Part shown: positions 59,740 to 64,000 of the stretch, piece after piece
Layout of the letters: each line of letters begins with the position of its first letter
Position numbering within the stretch: the stretch's first letter is position 1
NCBI RefSeq assembly: GCF_003259695.1
Contig: NZ_PZJH01000001.1
Span: forward strand, 1,178,001 to 1,242,000
Direction: 5' to 3'
Origin: Macrococcus epidermidis
GTDB lineage: Bacteria; Bacillota; Bacilli; Staphylococcales; Staphylococcaceae
Length of the DNA stretch: 64,000 nucleotides
Translations under genes and position numbers: made by a program
Notes under the pieces: model-generated
Seen by the model: the letters and a program-made list of their open reading frames with translations, nothing else
Databases searched by the model: none
What the model was told of the DNA's origin: nothing

Positions 59740-61236
59740 TTACTTTAAATATTCATCTACGACATCTGCTACTTGTTGAACATGTGTCCCGATGATAACT
59801 TGAGCATTCTTACGCCCAACCTTCATTACACCAGCAGCACCAGCACGTTTGATTAAATGCTCATCCACAATTGAATTATCTTTTAATTCAAAACGTAAGC
59901 GTGTCGCACAGTTTGTAACACTTTCAATATTCTCTTTACCACCTACACCTGAAATAACAGATTGCGCAAGCGTGTCGTACTTACCAGATTGATATTTGTT
60001 AACTGGTTCAGTTGAAGTACCATTGTTTTCAAAAGCATCATTTCGTTTTTGTTCGGCAACCATCTTTGCAATTTCTTCATCCGATTCACGACCAGGGGTT
60101 TTAATATCTAACCATTTAATTACCGCTCTAAAGATAATGTAATACAATACAAAGTAAATTATACCTAGTACTAATAACATTAAAGGTTGATTGGCATTAG
60201 GGTTTTTTAATGAAAGAATATAATCTATAAATCCTGCGCTGAAACCAAATCCAGCTGTCCAATGCATACTTGCTGCAATAAACATGGATAAACCAGTTAA
60301 AATTGCGTGTACTACGAATAATGCTGGTGCAATAAACATAAATACAAATTCAACTGGTTCAGTAACACCAGTTAAAAATGCTGCTACAGCACCTGCTAAA
60401 AAGATACCAGATACAGCCTTTTTACGTTCAGTTTTTGCTGAATGATACATCGCTAATGCTGCACCAGGAACCCCAAACATCATTACTGGGAAGAATCCTG
60501 CTTGATACATACCTGTAACACCTTTAATTGCATCTTTCGACTTGAATTTTGGAATGTCATTAATTCCTGCTACATCTGTCCAAAAAACTAAATTTAATGC
60601 ATGATGGAGTCCTGTAGGGATTAATAAGCGATTAAAGAATCCATATAGCCCTGCTCCTACAGCACCGAGACCAGTCATCCATTTCCCAAATCCAATCAAT
60701 ATACCATATAAAGTTGGCCAAGCAAAAAGTAATATAACCGATAAAACCATTGCAAATACAGATACTAATATAGGAACCAAACGTCTACCGCTGAAAAATG
60801 CAAAGGCTGCTGGTAATTCAGTTTTATGGAATTTATTAAAAGTCCATGCTGATATTAAACCGATTAATATACCAACAAAAACATTATTAATTCTGTCAAA
60901 GCCAGGTGGCACTTCTTTTGGATCTACATGTAAAATATTCGAGACTGATGCAGGTTCAAGGACAGTATTTACTACTAAAAATCCTACTACTGCTGCTAAT
61001 GCTACAGCTCCATCTCTTGATTTAGACATACCAAGAGCAACACCTATAGCAAATAAAATTGCTAAATTATCTAAAATAGCTGCACCAGATTTAATTAAGA
61101 ATGCTGCGATTTGATTATCTGCACCCCATTTTACAGGATCTATCCAATAACCAATCCCCATTAGCAATGCCGCTGCTGGTAATACAGCTACAGGTAACAT
61201 CAAACTTCTACCTAATCTTTGTAAGAAAGAATACAT
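59740..61236 (-). CDS. nagE: PTS enzyme IICB, glucose/N-acetylglucosamine family
   Basis: Sugar permease of 498 residues. The IIC membrane domain (about 1-380) starts MYSFLQRLGRSLMLPVAVLP and has the TGVTEPVEF motif. The IIB domain follows, with phosphocysteine C443 in ESVTNCATRLRF. There is no IIA domain, so a separate IIA must donate phosphate. N-acetylglucosamine is suggested by the short IICB form and by the staphylococcal gene placed near plsC/htrA; glucose is possible. ATG at 61236 with AGGAGG upstream. Confidence 0.85.
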   Translation of the reverse strand: MYSFLQRLGRSLMLPVAVLPAAALLMGIGYWIDPVKWGADNQIAAFLIKSGAAILDNLAILFAIGVALGMSKSRDGAVALAAVVGFLVVNTVLEPASVSNILHVDPKEVPPGFDRINNVFVGILIGLISAWTFNKFHKTELPAAFAFFSGRRLVPILVSVFAMVLSVILLFAWPTLYGILIGFGKWMTGLGAVGAGLYGFFNRLLIPTGLHHALNLVFWTDVAGINDIPKFKSKDAIKGVTGMYQAGFFPVMMFGVPGAALAMYHSAKTERKKAVSGIFLAGAVAAFLTGVTEPVEFVFMFIAPALFVVHAILTGLSMFIAASMHWTAGFGFSAGFIDYILSLKNPNANQPLMLLVLGIIYFVLYYIIFRAVIKWLDIKTPGRESDEEIAKMVAEQKRNDAFENNGTSTEPVNKYQSGKYDTLAQSVISGVGGKENIESVTNCATRLRFELKDNSIVDEHLIKRAGAAGVMKVGRKNAQVIIGTHVQQVADVVDEYLK

Positions 61237-61444
61237 CTTCTTACCTCCTATGAAATAAAATTTTTCATTGCACCTTATTTTATTATTTAAACAGGGCAAA
61301 TACAATATATATTTTATTAATCATATATACATTTATTGTACACCCTCAAATATATATGCAATAATAATATATATTGAAAAAAAGACTTTTAATTATATGG
61401 TTTATTCGCTATAATAAACTAATAACTAATTTAAGGGTGATTGA

Positions 61445-61651
61445 ATGAAAGGTCTTCCATTTCTATTTAAAGGTAGATTAACTGCATATCAAATATCAAC
61501 TGCTACAGATATTGATATTGAATTAATTGAATCACTGTTTACAGATGAACAGAAAATCGAATCTTTAGATGATGATACTTATACAAAGCTTAAAAATTTA
61601 GAGCGCAGTCTCTTTCCTACAGAAATTAAAAATAATGAAACAAGTGCATAA
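61445..61651 (+). CDS. Small unknown protein, 68 residues
   Basis: Not recognised. A soluble, acidic protein; the N-terminal half (LTAYQISTATDIDIELIESLF) looks like a helix-turn-helix or small helical bundle. AAGGGTG lies 6 bases before the ATG, and a TATAAT box at 61411-61416 could drive it. It ends 17 bases before the convergent DUF1801 gene. Could be a small regulator; no firm evidence. Confidence 0.6.
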   Translation: MKGLPFLFKGRLTAYQISTATDIDIELIESLFTDEQKIESLDDDTYTKLKNLERSLFPTEIKNNETSA

Positions 61652-61667
61652 CTTGATTCATTATTTT

Positions 61668-62087
61668 TTATGTATTATCATACTGATTTTGAAGATATTT
61701 CATTGAATCCACGATAAGATGTTTTAATACTTTAACATCTATTTGTTCTATATCACTTATATACACACACGTCTTCCCTAGTGTATGTTTCCCCAACTCT
61801 TTTAAATAACGATCACGATTAATATTATCCTGAGCAAAGTACAAACTGATTTTACTTTTCTTCAGACCAAATGCAATGAGCGGTGCATCTCCTTCTATTT
61901 GATCGTTTAACTTATAATGATACTTTCCAAATCCTATAATATTAGGTCCCCACATCTTTCCGATAAATCCAGAGCTTTCTTCAAATATTTCCAATAATTT
62001 AATACAGTCTTTTCTACGTTTTTCATCTTCTATCGTTTCAATAAATTCTATTACAGAATCTTCTTTTTTCATCCTATGTATTGTCAT
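61668..62087 (-). CDS. DUF1801-family protein
   Basis: Protein of 139 residues fitting the DUF1801 (YdhG/YjhG-like) fold: EKRRKDCIKLLEIFEE, then GKMWGPNIIGFGKYHYK and the aromatic SLYFAQDN, with a conserved GKTCVYI near the end. Cytoplasmic, function unknown. GGGGGTG precedes the ATG. Single gene, convergent with the 68-residue gene. Confidence 0.78.
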   Translation of the reverse strand: MTIHRMKKEDSVIEFIETIEDEKRRKDCIKLLEIFEESSGFIGKMWGPNIIGFGKYHYKLNDQIEGDAPLIAFGLKKSKISLYFAQDNINRDRYLKELGKHTLGKTCVYISDIEQIDVKVLKHLIVDSMKYLQNQYDNT

Positions 62088-62300
62088 GATGCACCCCCAT
62101 GTTACTTTTAATAAATTATACTATATATTCTGAATATTTAATATATTGTTTTTTATTTTTATAATAATTTTACATACTATTTTTGGGTGATTTTTTGGAA
62201 TATTTTTTGTGCTTTTAATAATTTTTTTTGGATTATCTATATAAAATGATTATTGCGATATTTTCATTTTAAATTGAAATAAAATTTATTATCCATTATG
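62088..62300. other. Spacer with T-rich tract
   Basis: AT-rich, with several T runs near 62180-62235. No gene seen before the sigma-B-like promoter. Confidence 0.4.
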
Positions 62301-62301
62301 C

Positions 62302-62326
62302 GTTTAAAGCGGCAGTATACGGGAAA
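62302..62326 (+). promoter_or_regulatory. Candidate sigma-B promoter
   Basis: GTTTAA (62302-62307), a 13-base spacer and GGGAAA (62321-62326), matching the sigma-B pattern GTTTAA-N12-15-GGGWAW. It lies 47 bases before the 75-residue gene. Confidence 0.6.
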
Positions 62327-62372
62327 TAGTATTATAACTTAAATATAAAAATTTGGAAGTGGGTGAAGACTT

Positions 62373-62600
62373 ATGAGTATCATCGTACTAAAGACGTCTT
62401 ATCCTTACTCATCTGATGAACAAACAGAATATAAATTAATTCAAAATGAAGTTGAGAAAGTATCATATATTAGTAAAATCAAAGAAAAAACACAGGCTAT
62501 CGCTAGTAAAACAAACCAACCTCAAATCATTAAACTTGAATTTATTTACCCAGAGGACAAAGAGACATATCTCTACAAAACATTAAAACACGAAGCGTGA
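62373..62600 (+). CDS. Small unknown protein, 75 residues, probably stress-regulated
   Basis: Not recognised. A soluble, basic-acidic mixed protein starting MSIIVLKTSYPYSSDEQTEY. The ribosome site is weak (GAAGTGGGTG about 9 bases upstream). A sigma-B-type promoter upstream suggests general-stress control. Its last codons lie inside a 19-pair hairpin shared with the convergent plsC, so both proteins end in TLKHEA. The reading frame is plausible; the function is not known. Confidence 0.65.
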   Translation: MSIIVLKTSYPYSSDEQTEYKLIQNEVEKVSYISKIKEKTQAIASKTNQPQIIKLEFIYPEDKETYLYKTLKHEA

Positions 62601-62624
62601 TAATTACGCTTCGTGTTTTAATGT
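62580..62624. terminator. Bidirectional terminator inside two coding ends
   Basis: ACATTAAAACACGAAGCGT (62580-62598) is fully complementary to 62606-62624 around seven bases. The 3' codons and stops of both converging genes are within it. Confidence 0.9.
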
Positions 62625-63212
62625 TGCTATTAATGTATTTGTTTTACTTTCTAATGTTTGTGTAATCTCTTCAATTGCTTCATTCTTCTTATATTGCGCA
62701 GTAAAGCTTTGACTATCTATCGGTTCGCCAAACATAATATAACATTTTTCTTTTCCAAATATTACATCCTTAAACTTTATCGGTCCTTCGTATGCTGCTG
62801 GTAATAGTTTAGATTTACTCATTACAGAAATAGTAGCTGCTCCTTTTTTCATCGGTGCATTATCTGCGCGTTGTCCACTTGGAAATATCCCAACAATCTT
62901 ATGCTCTTTTATTAACTTTACTGGCGTCTTTATTGTAGATGGCCCCGGATTCGCTCTGTTTACTGGGAATGCATTTACAGATCTAAAGAACTTATCAAGT
63001 AATTTTCCTTTAAATAATTCCTGTTTCGCCATATAGTGCACTTCTCTTGGGTATAATGCCATTGCAAGTATAATAATTTCAACCATACTTCTATGATTAC
63101 ATGTAACGATAAACGCTTCATTTTTAGGGATATTTTCTTTACCTATTACTTTAACTTTACGTAATAGAATATTTGTTACAAGGTAAATAAGGGTTGCCAA
63201 AAATTTGTACAT
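62604..63212 (-). CDS. plsC: 1-acyl-sn-glycerol-3-phosphate acyltransferase
   Basis: Acyltransferase of 202 residues that makes phosphatidic acid at the membrane. One N-terminal helix (about 3-18). Motif I is NHRSMVE with H40 and E45 rather than the usual H-x4-D. Motif II FPVNRANPGPS and motif III GIFPSGQR (108-115) follow the PlsC pattern of Bacillus. AAGGAG precedes the ATG. The HtrA gene diverges upstream, as in staphylococci. Confidence 0.9.
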   Translation of the reverse strand: MYKFLATLIYLVTNILLRKVKVIGKENIPKNEAFIVTCNHRSMVEIIILAMALYPREVHYMAKQELFKGKLLDKFFRSVNAFPVNRANPGPSTIKTPVKLIKEHKIVGIFPSGQRADNAPMKKGAATISVMSKSKLLPAAYEGPIKFKDVIFGKEKCYIMFGEPIDSQSFTAQYKKNEAIEEITQTLESKTNTLIATLKHEA

Positions 63213-63243
63213 GTTATGAGCTCCTTGTTGTTTGATATAACAT

Positions 63244-63294
63244 TTTTTATTCTTTTTTTTATTCTTTGTTTTTATTCTTTGTTTTTATTCTTTG
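63244..63294. repeat. Tandem 13-base repeat
   Basis: About four head-to-tail copies of TTTTTATTCTTTG, the first slightly altered, in the spacer upstream of plsC. The copy number is likely variable by slippage. Confidence 0.8.
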
Positions 63295-63488
63295 AATTAT
63301 ATAATTGTTTTCGATTGTTTTTAAATATACTTCATAATTTAGCTCTATTTTATTTTAGCATAAATTAAATGCATATGAATATACATAGCTGATTTGTCGA
63401 TTTCGTGAACTTAAGGCTTAATATATGAATTTTTCAGATAGAAGTGGTATCTTATTTTATTATCTCAATTAATTTAGGGGGAAATTTA

Positions 63489-64000
63489 ATGGACAGATAT
63501 AATCAACATGATAATGAAGAAAGAATAATACATAATAATGAATCATATGATGCTAATGAATCCGTACAATATGTTCGTAATGATGAGGCACGTACACATA
63601 GAAAGCATAATGGACCTGGCTTTTTTAAATTATTATTAGCTGCAGTCCTCGGTTCAGGTCTGACTCTTGGTGCAACCCACCTTCCTGATATAGTATCTCC
63701 AGGAACAACTTCTAATCCAAATGCTACACCGATCCAGGTGGACCAGAAAACTGCCGGTAATAATACAGAACTTGCTGATATGTTAGAACAAGTTTCACCT
63801 GCAGTTGTTGGTGTCATCAATATGCAGCAGGCAAATAGCAGCATCTTCGATATTTTACGTGGAGATAGTGGTAGTAGTGAAGAGACACCTGCAGGTACTG
63901 GATCAGGTGTTATCTATCAGACGACTGATAATGAAGCATATATCGTGACCAATAACCACGTTGTAGAAGGTGCGAAAGATTTAAAGGTACGTTTATCTAC
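63489..64000 (+). CDS. HtrA-type serine protease (5' part, cut by window edge)
   Basis: 170 codons are visible with no stop before the edge. A hydrophilic, Asn-rich cytoplasmic N-terminus (about 1-44) is followed by one membrane helix (about 45-63) and the start of an S1C protease domain. That domain includes VSPAVVGVINM, GTGSGVIY and VTNNHVVEGA with the catalytic His. This is the layout of membrane-anchored HtrA/DegP envelope quality-control proteases; a PDZ domain would lie past the edge. AGGGGGAAA precedes the ATG at 63489. Confidence 0.92.
   Translation, partial: MDRYNQHDNEERIIHNNESYDANESVQYVRNDEARTHRKHNGPGFFKLLLAAVLGSGLTLGATHLPDIVSPGTTSNPNATPIQVDQKTAGNNTELADMLEQVSPAVVGVINMQQANSSIFDILRGDSGSSEETPAGTGSGVIYQTTDNEAYIVTNNHVVEGAKDLKVRLS

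Noticed and set aside
61270-61400. AT palindromes upstream of the PTS gene as NagR or RAT antiterminator site
   Set aside because: Sequence is mostly A and T and matches no known operator or RAT motif well enough.
63244-63294. CRISPR array
   Set aside because: Units are directly abutting 13-base AT repeats with no spacers.
63503-63844. 113-codon minus-strand frame inside the HtrA gene
   Set aside because: Antisense to a clear protease frame with membrane helix and catalytic motif; low-complexity Ser/Cys product.

Overview
This 64 kb window is chromosomal DNA from a low-GC Gram-positive bacterium of the family Staphylococcaceae. Gene content and order match the staphylococcal block lysP-thrS-dnaI-dnaB-nrdR-gapB-coaE-mutM-polA-phoR-phoP-icd-citZ-(permease)-pyk-pfkA-accA-accD-dnaE ... 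ald-uspA-ackA-tpx ... thiI-cysteine desulfurase-ezrA-rpsD. A malate dehydrogenase gene sits beside icd and citZ, as in Bacillus but not in Staphylococcus aureus, and a GntR regulator stands where S. aureus has malic enzyme. Macrococcus or a close relative is the best guess. That placement is inference from memory of gene order; no search was run.

Layout. Most genes lie on the minus strand. 1-7 kb: lysP behind a lysine riboswitch, thrS behind a T-box, then the primosome genes dnaI and dnaB with nrdR. 7-13 kb: an AT-rich accessory block inserted between nrdR and gapB. It holds an SGNH hydrolase, a paired SMR transporter, a two-component system with a tiny membrane protein, a methyltransferase broken by an in-frame stop, and an unknown two-gene cassette bracketed by direct copies of the gapB terminator region. 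13-31 kb: gapB (with two inverted CcpN-type operators), coaE, mutM, polA, phoPR, the citrate-cycle trio mdh-icd-citZ, a D-amino-acid/glycine permease, pyk-pfkA, accA-accD and a short GntR regulator. 31-42 kb: dnaE, nrnA, regulatory and hydrolase genes, an Xaa-Pro peptidase with cutC, ald, uspA and a 28-residue membrane peptide. 42-54 kb: ackA, a methyltransferase, tpx, an RDD protein, sppA, a TSUP transporter, a gene remnant, glpQ, the thiI/cysteine desulfurase pair, ezrA, a free-methionine-sulfoxide reductase and rpsD. 54-64 kb: a secreted glpQ paralogue, an OsmC protein, gltT, hutH, a PTS permease, small unknown genes, plsC and the start of an HtrA-type protease cut by the window edge.

Regulation and common threads. 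Central carbon metabolism dominates: glycolysis (pfkA, pyk), gluconeogenesis (gapB), the citrate cycle, acetate overflow (ackA) and fatty-acid initiation (accDA). Candidate CcpA cre sites lie before citZ, ald, hutH and gltT, CcpN-type sites before gapB, and a FadR-type palindrome before the gntR-accD-accA cluster. Together these suggest carbon-source control of much of the window. No rRNA, tRNA, CRISPR array, intact insertion sequence or prophage was seen. I found no convincing large novel system. The best leads are the bracketed two-gene cassette, the orphan two-component locus, the 28-residue peptide behind uspA and the sigma-B-like small gene whose 3' end shares a hairpin with plsC.
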